Shown piece by piece: positions 49,409 to 63,457 of a stretch of 64,000 bases of DNA; position 1 is the first letter of the stretch, and every line of letters begins with the position of its first letter. A program made the translations under genes and the position numbers. Source of the stretch: Smittia aterrima (lineage: Eukaryota > Arthropoda > Insecta > Diptera > Chironomidae); contig CP093831.1 in assembly GCA_033063855.1 (NCBI GenBank), forward strand, positions 9,362,001-9,426,000, in the 5' to 3' direction. Below the pieces are notes generated by a model. The model searched no databases. It was not told the DNA's origin and worked only from the letters and a program-made list of their open reading frames with translations.

Positions 49409-49795
49409 GTTTTATTTCACACTTAGATGAAGAGAATATTGAACCATCGATGCGTAGAAATAATTCGATTCTCCCGAATACTTTATTTTTGTCTCTTTCA
49501 TTCCACTCGGTTGTTGAATCATGAAGTAAGTTAGTTAGTAACATAGCGAGTACTCTCGAGCCAACTTTTGAGCATTCTCCATTAAGCCATCATGAGTATT
49601 CATGCATCAAATTCTAACTAATTAATTTATAGTTTAATTGAGTTTTACTTTTAGAAGCATCTTTTGATCGAATGGCGTCAAACGATTCGACAAATAAAGC
49701 ACTCACATGTAAAAGAAATATTGTTGTTTAAATACATTTTTCCAAAGCTCCAAGGCTTCCGTTCGTTATCTCAGTCTGACGTCGGAAGTAAAAAA

Positions 49796-49829
49796 AATAA
49801 ACGCGGACAAATATCAAGATTGAAATAAA
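49796..49829 (+). promoter_or_regulatory. Probable Ncc polyadenylation signals
   Basis: AATAAA at 49796-49801 and again at 49824-49829, about 390-420 bp past the cotransporter stop. Confidence 0.4.
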
Positions 49830-52800
49830 AGAACGAGGCGTTGAGGAATTTTATAACTGATAAAGCTTTTCGAGAGCTTTCTAAAAAGCTTCTCAAGAGT
49901 TTTGTTGATTTTCCGCTTTTCTTCCAGCCTGACAACCAATAATCTTAAATCTTCAGTTATTGAATTAATTTTCTGAGAAATTTTCTCAATGATAAATCTT
50001 CGAACGCCTATGCTTCGATCATTGGATTCCATATGAAGTAATTTCCTGCTGCGACTCAGTTATCATTTCTCGGTAACTTTGAAACGTATTCATGAAGTTT
50101 TGAGCTATTTAATTTCTCAGAAGAGAAACTTTGCTAACATACTTGAGATTGCTTGTTATCAGGAGATTTTGTTATATTTAATTTAATGATGCATCATTCA
50201 AGATTTCGTCGGATTAAATGATTTTTCGATCGAGTTTCGAAAAAGAAATATTTTGGTGAAGTGGCGACACGATGACTTCATTAAATCTTCGTCTTATCAT
50301 GCTGAAGACGAGAAGATGAGATTGTCATTTGTTTCGTTCTCATCAGATTTGCATTGTCTGGTGATTAAAAATTTAAATGACGACACTTCTTGCTCAGCTT
50401 TCAAGACCAGACCACGCCATCAACTTTAACTTGCTCGACTTGTTTCGTTTATGGTTTTGAGAGGTGATGTTGATTACAGAAGTGATGTATATTTTATACA
50501 GATTAGAGATGTAAACAAAGCTGTTTGGATTCTTCATCTTTCTAGCCACTTGTTACACAAGTGCTTAATGATGGTAATCACGTTGTCAATCGCTCGAAAA
50601 TAAATCTAAATCTTACAGGAAGAGAAGAACAGAAGCTTAAGCGTAACAAGGAAGTGGGTTTGTTTCTCATTCAGAAACTTTATCATTCGCTCCACGATGC
50701 GAAGGTTTATGAGACTGCTGCTTAATAAAATAAATTATTGTCGCTCTTTCTTCAGCATCGAACGTGAAGCAAGAACCCAGAGCTTGCGGCAAATAATAAT
50801 TAAATTGAGGCTTTGTCGCTTACGGTCTTATCTTATCTCACGGAAAGCGAATGCGAGAACTGAATAAATTTAAGATAAAGTTTCTTTATCAATGCAATAC
50901 TTCTCCATGTTTCCTGAATTAGATCACGATCCTGTCATCTTGAGAAGCATCAGAGAAACATAGAGTGCATCAGAAAATATCAAATTTAGAACGTAAAGTG
51001 CAATGAAATTGAGCTCGAAACCTTAATTGAATGCTGAGCAGAGGTAAAGACATGATGCCAAGAGCTATAGAGCAACAAGTTGATTGCTTCTATCATGAAC
51101 AACATGAGATTTATGTTGTGCAAAATTTCTTAAACTTTTCACCTTTTAGTTGACATCCTGAGTCAATTTACGAGACAATGAACTTGGAAACAAAAAGGTT
51201 TTAATTGAAATCTAAAGGATCTCTGGAATTCACTTGAGCTGAGACTTGTTTTTCAAGTTTGTCTTCTTTCTACCGCAAAAACCTCGAGTGTTAGAATTGT
51301 GAGAGGAAACGCAGCAGAAGGTTCATCAACCTGAATTTGTACAAATCTCAGAGATGAAATTTTATTTAGAAGCTTTGGTTTGCTTTTAATTTCGTTAAAG
51401 TAAGCAAAAGATCTAAACTCTTTAACGAGTGTTGTTGACTTGGCTGGTTGAGATATAAATTTCCTCGGAGAGTTTAACGGAAAAGTGCACGTGGGAAGAA
51501 TTGCAACTGACGCATTTTAATTTCATTTGCAGGGCTCTCTTCTACAGAGAATTAGTTGCATCAAAATGGTTTTAGGCTACAAAGAAAGCCTTTCTAAAAA
51601 TGGAATAAATCCTTTTGCGTAATAAAATTATTTTTATTCAAACCCACTCGAGATTCTTGATGCCTTTACTTTTAAACAAACCCACGTCACATTGAGAATC
51701 CTTTTATTGATAAAATAATCTCCAAAGTTTTGTTGAAACCTGATATTCAAAAAAAAAATCAGATCAGGTTGATGGGTTAGACAGTTAAAAGACTTCGCTC
51801 GAGTTGAGAAGACTTTTGTGTGAGAGAATAAGACAAACACAATTTAACTTTTGACATAAAACATTTCAAGAGAAACCGATAAAAAAAGATTTTATTCATT
51901 AAACATTTGCCTCGTGTTTTATCGCAAACCTAAAAGTTTTAGGCTAAAACTTCTTCAAATTTGATTAGAGGTCATTGTCTCTGTGTCCTTTACAATGTGA
52001 AGTTGATTTATTTAAAAGCTTGCCGACCAATGTTAACGAAAGTCTATCGACGTGGAAGTGATTGACTGACGTGATTTGAATTCAGCGGTTCACTCCAGCG
52101 ATTCTCCAGTTCATTGAGAATGGTCTGACCGAACAAGAATTCAAGTTTGTTTAATAATCTTGAGGAAGAAGTTAACTTTCCTTCCTATCGATGGAATAAT
52201 AAATTAATCTGAACAATGCTTCGTAATTTTTCTTTACGCTTAAGAACATTTCTTTTTCAATAAACCTTCGCACTGCGAAATAAAATCTTGAAAATTTTCC
52301 AAAGCTTATCACAGAGTCATCAGCACTTAAAGTCCTTAAAAACTTTTTTTCTCCGCATTTGTTGAATAAATCCCGATCAATATTCGAGTGTCGTTCGAAG
52401 AATCCATCGATGAAAGCTCATCATTCAAAGCTTATTTATCCATTAACTAAATAGAACTGAACTTAACGGAATTTGCTATCTAACCTTCGTCAATTAATCA
52501 AATCTTTTATTGGAAAAGTCAGCAAAATTTTCGTGACAACGTCACTTTTGATGTCGAAAGTCTAGATTGCTGTCACGTTGAAAGATTGCAAAGACCGAGA
52601 AGATGAAACATCATTGAACTCCTGGCGACAAATTGTTCTGTCGTTAGGTTCAAGAAAGCCTTCAAAAAATTAATTTTCCATCACAAAACACTCCGACAAA
52701 GTGTAAATTAATTCAATCAACGGCAATCGCATGCGATTCAACGTGAGAAAGTTAATAACAATGCGGGAGCCAATTGAAAGAACACATTTTCGCTGTTGGT

Positions 52801-55800
52801 GTTTATTAAGTTTTTGGGATGACAAAGAAACAATTTTCGGGAATGCGAATCTTCACTTTTGATGCAAGTGGAGCTTTAACATCGTCTCGAGTCTCACGAG
52901 CACATCGTTTTTCATTTCTTGCTTCGCGAATGTTTGTGCGCACACGCTGAAAGAATGTAGCAAATCTTCCAACACGTACATCCAAGCTTTCAGTTGCTGG
53001 CCGATCGTAGTGTGGACAAGATGTCGAATTTAAAACACGAGCGCGTAAATAAGAATTTTTAAATTGAGTTAAATAAAGAAAAAGTTGAAAGTCATTGAGT
53101 TTAATGATCGATTCTTCCTGGCTAAAAATTTGAAAGTTCAAATTGAACAGTTACTTTAGAAGTAAGATTGATTGTGAAGAAAGTTGAATGATTTTTATCT
53201 TGAGGAATGAAAAATGCAAGTTAACGTTCGTCGTCATTGGTCGTATCTTGTGATGAATAAATAAAAACGTTGATGTTAAACGAGTTTTCTAGATTAACGA
53301 AAAGTGTAAATATGTTGATGATTTAAGTTAAAAAAAAGCAGACGAGAGTTAGCCGAAGACCAAAAGCTCCAATTAAAAGAAAATATTCGCGCTTGTTATC
53401 TCAAGTTTCTTTACCACCTTCGAGAAAAGTTTTTCATCCGAAGAAAAGGTTTGAAACTTTGAAGAACTCCATTAAGTTTGTAGAGGGAACCTTAAGAATA
53501 AACCATGTGGATAAACACAAACAAAGCCATCAGAATTGTGAGTGCTACAAGGTGAAGAGAGACAAATCGTTGTCTCAAAAGATAAACAAAGTCAAACTTT
53601 TCTTTTGACGAATTTGTTAAAGCTTCGAACTCTTCAGCTTGAACAGAAACGTAATATAAGATGTAATCCTAATGAACTTTTTCTAACTCGCATCAAATAA
53701 GAAATGTGTGACACAAGCCGTTCAAACATTCTTAATTCAAATTGAATCTTAACGATGCGGAATAATTTTATCTTTAACCCCGTTCCCTCCTCATTGTTCT
53801 CATCGATGAGTTGATTCAATGATTTGAATTTAAAATCTTAAAGCTTAAACGAATTAATCGGAAACTGAACGCGGAGATTTTTAAATTAATTAAAGAATCA
53901 AGTGAAATATCAGAGAAATTTTTCAAATTTAGTGCTGAACAAAAATTTCTCACGAGCGTGAGTTTCTGATGAACGATTTCAACTTGTCCGACGCTCATTA
54001 ATAATTCTACTTGCTAATTGTAATATTCAAAGAATGAAATAGTTTGTTATGAACTTCCGAGTTAATCGTATTACGTTTGTTTGCACTGAAAACAAGAAAC
54101 TTCATCCATCTCTTGAAAACTTTTAAATACAGATCCAGGCACGAACAGGATTTTTTTATCAGAATTTCAACTCATCAAAGTTTTCTGCTCCAGAGAAGTC
54201 TTAAAAGTGTGGAAGGAAATTAAATTTTAATCTTAAGTAAGATTAAATTGAAAAAGTTCCTATTAAAGTTTCTGGAACAGACGTTGAATTGATGAAGCTT
54301 TAAGAAGCATGAAACCTTTCAATGATGATAGCCTTTGTGACACTAAAGTGATAAAGCAATAGCCATTTCAAGGGTGTAACATTCTACTACCAGCACCACA
54401 GTTCAAAGCGCTTGCACGAGACTCGTGTGCCCGTCGATAAAAAATTCTATTTTCGGAGAAAATTATTGAATTAACTCAAAGCACTTTTTTGTGTAAACGT
54501 CCACAGAGAAGTCAAGCGAGACGCGGAATAGCTGGTCAACCCGGTTAGGTTACGTTCCGAGGCAAAAAAAATCGACAGAACTCTTCAAGGTTAAATTAAA
54601 TATTTCTGCAAGCCAAAAAAAGATTAAAATTTGATCATACTCGCGTTGTTGACGAACAATTAGCGAACTGTCGAACATGAGAAGCTGCGAAACACCGAAG
54701 TTTCATTAATGCGATCATTGTTTTTACATTAGAATCGTTAGTCTGTTCGAGAAAAAATAATTAATTCTGGCAGAAGCTTCAAGGCGAAACACGAAAATCT
54801 TCTCGTAACTCGAGAGTCTTTAAGCAATTAACAGACGATTCTTTACAGCGGTTCTTATCTAATTAGAATAATCCTCTGTGATGTCATGAACCCGATATAT
54901 TTAAGTGAATATTCGCACTTCTTTTATTCTGAAAATATTCATTCATTAAATATTCGTCTCGCTGTTCCAATCAAATTCCATAAAATTACGAAACAAAAAC
55001 TTTTGGTTTTTTTTAAGGTCACATCGCTTAAAGTTTCCCAATAACCCGACAATCAGGTTGCTCTCGATACTTTCAACTGTCTTGAAGTTTTTTTGCTCAT
55101 GTTTGAAGAACTTCTTCGTTTCTTTCGCTTTTTCAATAAACCTCGTTGTCTCATTTTAGTAATAAAAAAGCTTAAAAGTTTTATTGCCTCAAAACCAGAA
55201 CTTGGGATCATCTTCTTTTAATTAATTTTCAACCGACCTTTGAAGCCTTTCCGTTATACTTCAGAAACTTGTGTGATAAATATCACTTTTGGTTTTATAG
55301 AATCACGCGCACGTTCGCCGAGTTGAGTTTATTAGCTAAACTTATCTCAAGTTTCCGGATTATTGCTCGAATCATCTTGAAAACAAAATGATGATTCCTA
55401 CTATAGCAATGTAACTTCATGGAAGCGAGAAGTCTTAGTTGTTGAAGTTGATTTATTTGTTTCATGTGAGGAAGGAAAACCTTCCAAGAACATTATTTCC
55501 TTTAATCGTTTCTCATCAACTCGAGTTGATTGGAAAGCTTCGAGGAAATTGAAATCGCATGACGCGATAGTGATTTTGATATTCGTGGGAATGGTGAAAC
55601 ATTTAAGTCAATTGTTTCAATTTAATACGTTAACAGACTACACTAACAAGATTTGGTGTCTGATCTCTTACAATCCACAGAACAATAAATCACGAAGTAA
55701 AGTTTGATGAAGCTGCTCCTGTCGGTTTTTGCTGTAATGGTCCATCGTAAATTCCGAAAAGTTATTGCTCTCTCACCCATTCATCCAATCGAAATTGGAT

Positions 55801-57180
55801 CAATGAATTATTCAGTTGATATGAACCCAAGCACAATTATTCATTCGACACATAAAATTCGACAAATGAGTTTAAATTACCTGCAAAAATTGAAGAAAAC
55901 GGAATTTTTTATTTCTTGCGACTCGCAAGTTGCGAGTTCATTCAAAAATCGAGTTCATGAGAATCTTGAACTATCGTTTCCAATTCATTTGATGTGGAGA
56001 TCAATGCTTTGAAATCATTTCCAATGTTCTTTTAACAAAGTTAGTGAGAACTTCAAAGAAAAAAAACTTTTTATCAAATAATCAAATCAAATCAGCAACA
56101 GATTTCAGAGAAGCTTGAGAGAGCTTTCCCCAAGAGTAAATGTTGTCGTCTTCAACTGAACACGAGTAATGAAATTCGAGAAATAAGTTTCCGACGTTTC
56201 GTTGATGAAAAAATTGTTTCTATTTCTGGCAGAGCGAGATCTTTGTTATCTTTCATTTCATCATCTAAATCAATTTTATGGAAGTAAAGCTCTCAACGAT
56301 ATCGCTATCCATCAACCGTTATCGCTCAAGGCAATCAATACACATAAATCACAATTCTTTGAGGTACAAAGAGCAAGTCCTGTGAAATATTCCACGAATT
56401 TATTTTCTCTCGGGACGTCGAGTTCGTGTTTGGACTCATTATTTAATTTTACCTTCGGAATAACAAAATTAATTTGAATTATTACAAGAAAGCGCTCGCT
56501 CGAGTTAAATCAGGAAAAGCGAGAGTTTTATTCGGGAAATAAGCGAGAGTTATTAAAGGTCACGTTCTTCTTTTTGACTGGAGCTTTCTAAGATATGAAA
56601 ATTAATTCAAATGACGCTCAAAATATTTCGAATTCAGATAAAATTCGAGATGAGAAGTTCAATGCGGGGTTGGCACGTTTTATTAGGAGCGAAACCTTTA
56701 GCACCCACAGATTTGCAAGAAAATATGCGAGGAGCGAATGCTTACTTGTCTTTTACTACGTGAGAAGTCTCTTCGTTGATTTTTGATTGGGTTTATGGAA
56801 TTTTGATTATGTTCATGTTACGTATGCGAATGAAGCTGATTCAGCATTTTCCGTTGACTTCCAATCATTACCAGAGAAACGACATTGTAAGAACTCAATC
56901 TACATGAAAAATCTCATAAAAATTTTCAACATTGTTGAGTCAACATTTTCATAATTCATAAATAAATTCAAGAAGTTATTTTTAATCGTAAACATTTGAG
57001 TTACATCACATTCAGAAACTTTAGCTTTAATTCCGCATTTGACTTCGCATTGAAATTTGTCGTTGAATTATAGATTGCAACATCATTTATTATTCCGGAG
57101 ACTAACGACAGTTGAGCACGTGAAAAGTTTTATGCTCGTCAACTTTCTGATTGCACTTCAAAATCATTCAACTCAAGCAG

Positions 57181-57207
57181 CTTATAAAAATATGAATATT
57201 TTATAAG
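57181..57207. repeat. 27-bp near-perfect palindrome upstream of CrzR
   Basis: CTTATAAAAATAT, two bases, then ATATTTTATAAG: arms of 12-13 bp with one unpaired A. AAGCAGCT is also repeated at both flanks. It lies about 640 bp before the CrzR start codon and could form a cruciform or hairpin. Confidence 0.5.
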
Positions 57208-57847
57208 CAGCTCCATTAGCTCAAAATAAAGAACTCACTGTGTTTAACATCGCGTTTTTTTGTCATCTAACTTAAATTGCTAGCTGCGGTTGAAATTGCG
57301 GTCACTTGCTTTTAAATGCCAACCAAACTGACGAAGCTTCAAAATCGATCAACAAGTGAAAACGAAAGCTTTCAAAAAGTCTACAAATTTCTGACTAAAT
57401 AAAGAACTCATTTTTAGATTAATGTTATTATTCAGTAAGCGGCAAAATAAAACGATTTCGAATTTAAATTTCTATGATGAGGTTGAGGGATCACGTCACA
57501 TGAAACCTCGAGGAGAAAACTTGGATGGATGCGGTTGCTTGGTTTCTGTAAAAATTTAAGACTAGCTCAGGGTTTTTTTTTTAAAGTTTTTTAAACGATA
57601 ATATCTAAAAGTTTCTTCTTACATTCCAGGAAAAATAATCAAAGGCAGCCAGTGACATTGAAAAAACAGAGAATATAGTTCAAACTTTAAGTAAAAGTGC
57701 TGACAGTGGCAGCTTAAAGTTCATTGAAAAAACTTTATTGTTTCGTCATTTGTGCAAGTTATGACAATGCAAGCGGAGAAGGATTTACCGCAATGTGAAG
57801 TTCAGACACAGACTCTGAAAACTTTTTAAGTTGTTGAACATTAAACT

Positions 57848-60800
57848 ATGATTGTGCCAATTGACACGTCACTTTTGAAGTTTTCCATTAGTAATGCTTC
57901 TTCAATCACCGATCATCCTCTTGCTGAAATGAACCTAACGACAGAAGAATTATGTTCGCGTTTACAAGCGAATCTAAGCGCATTACAACGAAGTGAAGTA
58001 GATTGGATAGCTTATGGTTGTCCTCCGACTGAACATGCTCCGCAGCTTACAGACAAAATTATAATTAAGGTGATTGTACTTGGCCTTATGGGACTCATCT
58101 CTCTCGTGGGAAATGCGGCAACGATTTGGAACATTCAAAAGAATCGAGCATCGAGACGAGCTCTCAGACATAGTTGTAGCGCTATTTATACTTTGATTCT
58201 CCATCTATCCGTGGCCGACATCCTCGTTACATTTTTCTGCATCATTGGAGAAGCTTTATGGAGTTACACTGTGGAATGGCTTGCAGGCGAAGTTGCTTGT
58301 AAACTTGTGAAAATATTCCAAATGTTTGCTCTCTATCTATCAACAAACGTTCTCGTGTTAATTGGAATTGATCGTTGGGTGGCCGTGAAGTTCCCAATGA
58401 AATCGAAGTCGCTCAATACTTCGAGATTCTTAGTGAGTTCCTGCAGTTTCTATGCTAACTGAATTTTATTTTTTAATAAAAATTTCAGGTATTTGTTTAC
58501 GTCATTTCCTTCATACTCAGTTTACCTCAGGTGAGTTTTAGTTTGAATAGTTTGCAACTATTTGATATACAAATGACACAAAATGTCGTCTTTAATATGA
58601 AACATGTAAAGGAAAATATTTTAATCAATTTGAAAAGCTTTTCTATGTGAGACTTCAAAGGTTTTCATAAAGCAACAAAGCTTTTTCCGTCCGAAGGTAT
58701 TTTATTTGAAACGGTTTCAGCTGAAATTCAATGAAGAATTGTCGACGAGAAATATTTCTCCTTCCATGTTGATCCGTGCTTGAAGGAAATCCTTGAGAAA
58801 ATTTTAAGAAGAGGAAAAGCTAAGAAATTTTGTTGATTGTTGCTAAGTTATTTAATCGAAATGTTTGAAAGCATATGCCGAGCAAATCCTGTTAACAGAT
58901 TTATTTATAATTGAAATATAATTCAAAGACGGAAAGTAAAATATTTCGTAGACAAAACGAGATTCTCACCTGAGCTCATCGCAAATCAACTTTAAGAGCA
59001 GGTTGCTTTGCATGATGCTCTCGAATGAAAGCACTTAGTATCAATTTCAAACATTTCCTTGATTCCCTGCTTTGCAGATGATGTGAAAACGTGAAGATAA
59101 GAATCAAATTCAATTTATCTTCCATGAAGGTTGGACGTGAAACTTAATTTTTTATTTCAATGGAATTTTCATATATTATGTCTAAAAATAAATTTCAGAT
59201 CCGCTTGAAATTTCATTCATTCCGCGTCATCCTCGGAGCGTGAAACAATATATCACATAAAATTTTTCTTCAGAATTTTCTAAACTTCGAAGCTTTACGA
59301 ATATGAAATAAAGAGTATAAATATCTAAGCTTAGAACGAACTTATGAGGCTAGACAGAAGATAATTTAAGATTCCTCTCCTAGCAACGTTTAAGCTAAGG
59401 GCATCTGCTTAGGGAGGACTCAAAATATGATTTCATTCATTCTCTGATTTTTTGGATGGAAATAATGTTCATATTAATGTGAAAAGCTTTCGTTTCAATG
59501 CAGAATTTTCCGGGAAAGCCACTCAACTGTTCTTTTTGCAATTCTCCTGATATTGAATTTTAAATCATGCTCATTCAAATAAATTTTCAATTTTGGTTGA
59601 AGTGGATTGGTCATGGTTTTGTAATCCTTTTAGCTTTCACATAAAATGTGTGTGAAGCACAAACATTTTGCTTTGTTTCACAATCAATTGAATTTTTTTC
59701 ATTCAGGATGACCCGAGTAAATGCAATAAAAAGCTGCTCCTTTGAGCAAAGCTTTTCTAAATAAAAATTTATAATCAAATTTGCGCTCGACGTTGAATGC
59801 AAATATTTCGAAAAACCTTCTCGTCCACTCATGAGTTGACTTTGAGAATAAAACCCTAAGCCTGAAAATATTTCGACACCGAACGTGAAAATAGCTAGAG
59901 AATGGTTTTCGTTCGCAATGAATTCATTCGAGCACTCACTCAATCAGAAAAGGGACAGGAAATGATTATTTCCAAATTTATTTTTCATCTTTGAAGATTT
60001 TTCACTCCTACGGCTCCGAACGGCTTCCGGAGAGGCCAAACACTTGTTTCTGATACTGTGTCGATTTTCGAATAAAATAAGATTGTCTCGTGTCGTCTAA
60101 GACGACTCGTCTTTTAAAGCTCTATTAAAGTCCCTTATCATCTCTCGTTCTTCACTGATCTGATATAAGACATATCCAAGATCCTTAAATAATCTCAAGG
60201 AAAATTAGCTTACTAAAAATGCAACCCCAATCCATTAAAACTTTTTTGACCTTTATCACGACAAAGTAAGCCCTTTAATCCTTAAAAGTTGTCGCTATTT
60301 ATTTCATGGAACATCCTTTTTGGAATTGCAAGTGGAAGGAATGAAGATGCTAAGGCTTATGTGTCACAAACATGTTGATATCTAAGAAGCCGTAAACAAT
60401 CTAAGCCTTGAAGGCAAAGAAACGAGAAAGTCTCTTCAAGAAAGTTAAAGATCTTGATTTAATCCATCATCATTGCCAAGGCGGTGAAAGTTAATTATTG
60501 TTGTTTACTTTAGAGCATTTATCCTTAAATATGCTAAATTTCCCAAAAGTTACGAAGCCTTGATTAGACTTGAAGCAATTTCCGAGAATTTAAATCTATT
60601 TCCCTCGAACCGCAAATTCGCTACTTGCTTTTGAGTGATTAGTTTAGTTATTTGCACAATAAACCTTCAAGCATTAAGCTTCACCTTTGCCCCAAAGATG
60701 TTTACCCTCATTAATCTCTAATCTCGCCCAGTGCAAAGGTTTAATTCAATGAAAATCACATTTTGAAGATATGGAAATTAGGTTGAACTGAAAAAGTTTC

Positions 60801-62754
60801 TGCGCCTGAGCTCAATAAAGTTAAGTCGTCATTTGACTTCGATAATATTTCGAATAACAAATCGAGAATCGCATTTGGTTTTAGCTGACGTAAAGATTGA
60901 AAACAAAAAGCGAGACCACGAAGGATTCGAACTTTTGGTATGAACAGTGCGCCTTGAACACAAATAGAAATCAAATGATTGATTGCAAAATATCCTGCGG
61001 CTAGAAGCGTATTTACGTGGTGGCGATTGAATTCGCTTGAATCCTACTTCAATTAGCTTTGAATGGTTTTCGGGGTGAAGAGTCAAATATCACTTTAAAA
61101 TCAGATTCAAACGAAATCCCTGTCGAGCCTTTTAAAGCACGCAGTTTACGCCACGAGCCGGAATGTTGTCGCCAATTGTGCGAGAGGAATTGTTTTTCAA
61201 TCGATGTTTCAGCTCCGATATCGTTTCGAAACAGAATTTCCAATTATTCTTTCGGTATGACAGGCTTTGCATTATTTAAAAGCTTTTTGAATAATTCCTA
61301 GCAAAGAACTGCAGCATTTCTTTCTCCTTGTTATCTCCCGCGAGACAGAGGCAGAAACAAATTGCCTTGCTTAAAGAAATCAGCGAACCAAGCGCAACTT
61401 CCTTTATAAATAAATTCGTTAGCTCTGGAAATTTGAAAATTTAAATTTCGCTTTCAAGGAAAAGATTTATTTCAAAGCTAATTTCTTCAAAGGAAACATT
61501 CACTTAATGAATGAAGACGTTGAAGTCCGCCAAGAGCTTTTGACGAATTATTTAGATACAATCTTAGTTCTCTGATGTAGAAGAAGTTTAAAAATTATTT
61601 TCATTAAATTGTTTTTTCTTTCTAGGGCTTCATTTTCCGTTTAGCACAAGGTCCATTCATTGAGGAGTTCTATCAATGTGTAACATTTGGTTTTTACTCA
61701 GCATTATGGCAGGTAATACTAGAAATTCAATTAACTTCAAGTGGTTTCGGTTACGTGAAACTATTTTGTGGAAGGCATTTTATTGGAAACTCTTGATTGA
61801 GTTTTAGAACATTTCAACAATTTCAATTAAAACTTTAACAAGCAAACCACTTAAATTTTGAAGTTTTAGCCCTTCAGCATCATATAATTAATTTCTCAAT
61901 AAATTTGTTTATCAATTCACAGGAGCAGTTTTACACAAGCTTCACTTTAGTCTTCATGTTCATAATTCCGCTGTTAATTTTAATATTGAGTTACATCTCA
62001 ACTTTCCGGACCATTTCAAGTAATGCAATAATGTGATTAGAAAAATATTTATATTAAGAGTTTGATTATCTTCAGGTAGTGAACGTATATTCAAAGCGGA
62101 GTCAACGATTCCCCCTGACCACATTAGACGAACCGATTCCAATCGACAGAAACTTATCCACAAAGCTAAGATGAAATCACTTAGGATTTCAGTTGTGATC
62201 GTAGCTGCATTTATCATTTGTTGGACTCCATATTACGCAATGATGTTGATATTCATGTTCACAAATCCCGATGAGAGGCTGAGCGCAGATTTACAATCAG
62301 GCATTTTCTTTTTTGGAATGTCTAACTCACTTATCAATCCTTTGATCTACGGTGCTTTCCAGTATCAGCCAATCAAAAAGCGACGTCAGTACTTGCAAAA
62401 AAGGTAACAACTTGACCCTTTCACTAACCCTAACAGATTATTATAGAACTTCTTTTGTTACTCTCCTAATGTCATTCCAGAGATGGTTCAATTACGCGTC
62501 GAAGCCTGTCGACAAATGCCACCACGTGCCGAAATTTAAACAACTTGCAAGTAGCTCCAAAATCGTCGTACCACTTTGAATCTTTGAATGATAGTCCTAA
62601 GGTTCAAAATATGGAAGAAATATCGCTTATGGCGCTTGAGAAAGACTTAAAGACTCTTGAAGAGTTGAACTGCAACGCAATGAGAAAGAAAAGCTCGCTC
62701 TCAGATCACATTACAAAATTATTTCAGAAGAATTCGAATAAGTTATGGAGGTGA
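57848..62754 (+). CDS. CrzR: Corazonin receptor (class A GPCR)
   Basis: Exons 57848-58432, 58489-58530 (42 bp), 61626-61712, 61923-62019, 62076-62403 and 62481-62754 join in phase to 470 aa. The N-terminus has N-glycosylation sites (NASS, NLTT, NLSA). Seven helices follow, with SLVGNAATIWNI in TM1, LHLSVADILVTF in TM2 and WLAGEVACKLVKIFQM before TM3. The DRY motif is DRW (residues 175-177) followed by VAVKFPMKSKSLNTS. TM5 begins EQFYTSFTLVF, then KLIHKAKMKSLRISVV, CWTPYY in TM6 and NPLIY (358-362) in TM7. This pattern matches insect corazonin receptors rather than AKH or ACP receptors. The ligand corazonin acts in stress, metabolism and ecdysis behaviour, usually through Gq/Gs. Intron 2 is 3.1 kb; the others are 56-210 bp. 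Confidence 0.92.
58531..61625 (+). other. Large second coding intron of CrzR (3.1 kb)
   Basis: Donor CAG|GTGAGT and acceptor TTTTTTCTTTCTAG, interrupting the receptor within TM4. No coding exon in the CrzR frame is seen inside. It contains a short GC-richer patch at about 60010-60040 and a hairpin GTCGTCT-A-AGACGAC at 60092-60106. Other open frames lack features. Confidence 0.75.
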
Positions 62755-62846
62755 AGAAATTATTTTTATATTGAACGAAGTTATTTTAAGCAACTTGCTG
62801 AAGCTATCAATGTGAATGTTACGCAAAGATAATGTTGTGATTACTA

Positions 62847-62852
62847 AATAAA
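62847..62852 (+). promoter_or_regulatory. CrzR: Probable CrzR polyadenylation signal
   Basis: AATAAA 93 bp past the CrzR stop codon, the first in the downstream sequence. Confidence 0.5.
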
Positions 62853-63400
62853 ATAGAATGATAAGTTTAACGGAAAACAGTTTTTTAGTTTTATGGCAAC
62901 AGACTCGTCTTTGGGAGTTTTACAGCAAGAGACTTCATTGGTAAGATTCGATTTATGTGATTCTCGGAAATTACGAATTGTTATCTTATCCAATTTGATT
63001 TTAAAGCAATTTTCGTATTTACCAATAACATGAAAGTGTTTCAATCTTAATAACAAATTTCTACTTTCTGAGAATCCTTGTCTCCAGATAGCATTTCCTC
63101 AATTCTCTGAAAATTAATCAAACTCAAAATTCCTTGGAATAATATAAATAATTAAATAAACCTTTGAATAAATCAGGAAGTTCAAGCCTAACTTTATGAA
63201 TTTATCCAACGACACATTGAACATATAAAGGAAAAGTTGTGCAAGTGTGTTGATGGCTCCGACTTGTTGAACGACTCGATGACTCATGCGAAGATGTAAA
63301 ACATAAAAAAAGTTGTTTCTGGGAATTATCGTGAGTCATTCGTTTGCAAAAAAAAGAAGTTTTTATCTTCGTTTGGAAGCAAAATGTTTAGAAAAATAAT

Positions 63401-63406
63401 TTATTG
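63401..63406 (-). promoter_or_regulatory. Jra: Probable Jra polyadenylation signal
   Basis: AATAAA on the reverse strand 52 bp downstream of the Jra stop codon; this implies a very short 3' UTR, so more distal sites may also be used. Confidence 0.4.
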
Positions 63407-63457
63407 CATATCAACGTTAAAAATTATTTAATATTTTATCAATTCATTGCTCAAGCA

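Larger units (their letters stand above)
49409..57847. other. Ncc 3' UTR, intergenic DNA and CrzR upstream region
   Basis: AATAAA at 49796-49801 and 49824-49829 are likely Ncc signals. After that I see no supported gene in about 8 kb; open frames are short and featureless. Palindromes occur at 54228-54245 (TAATCTTA-AG-TAAGATTA), 54415-54427 (CACGAG-A-CTCGTG) and 57181-57207. An acceptor-like site (TTCTTACATTCCAG, ending 57629) suggests that the CrzR leader exon runs from about 57630 to the start codon. Confidence 0.5.
62755..63457. other. Convergent 3' region of CrzR and Jra
   Basis: CrzR (+) and Jra (-) end facing each other. AATAAA at 62847-62852 is the likely CrzR signal, and reverse-strand AATAAA (plus 63401-63406) is the likely Jra signal, about 52 bp past its stop. 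If these are used, the transcripts do not overlap. Confidence 0.6.

Noticed and set aside
60925..60945. Second GGATTCGAAC B-box-like site inside CrzR intron 2
   Set aside because: No matching acceptor arms or other tRNA features around it; short motif expected by chance.
57848..62754. Adipokinetic hormone or ACP receptor instead of corazonin receptor
   Set aside because: The DRWVAVKFPMKS motif, the WLAGE..CKLVK stretch and the EQFYTSFTLVF and RQKLIHKAKMKSLRISVV segments fit corazonin receptors much better.
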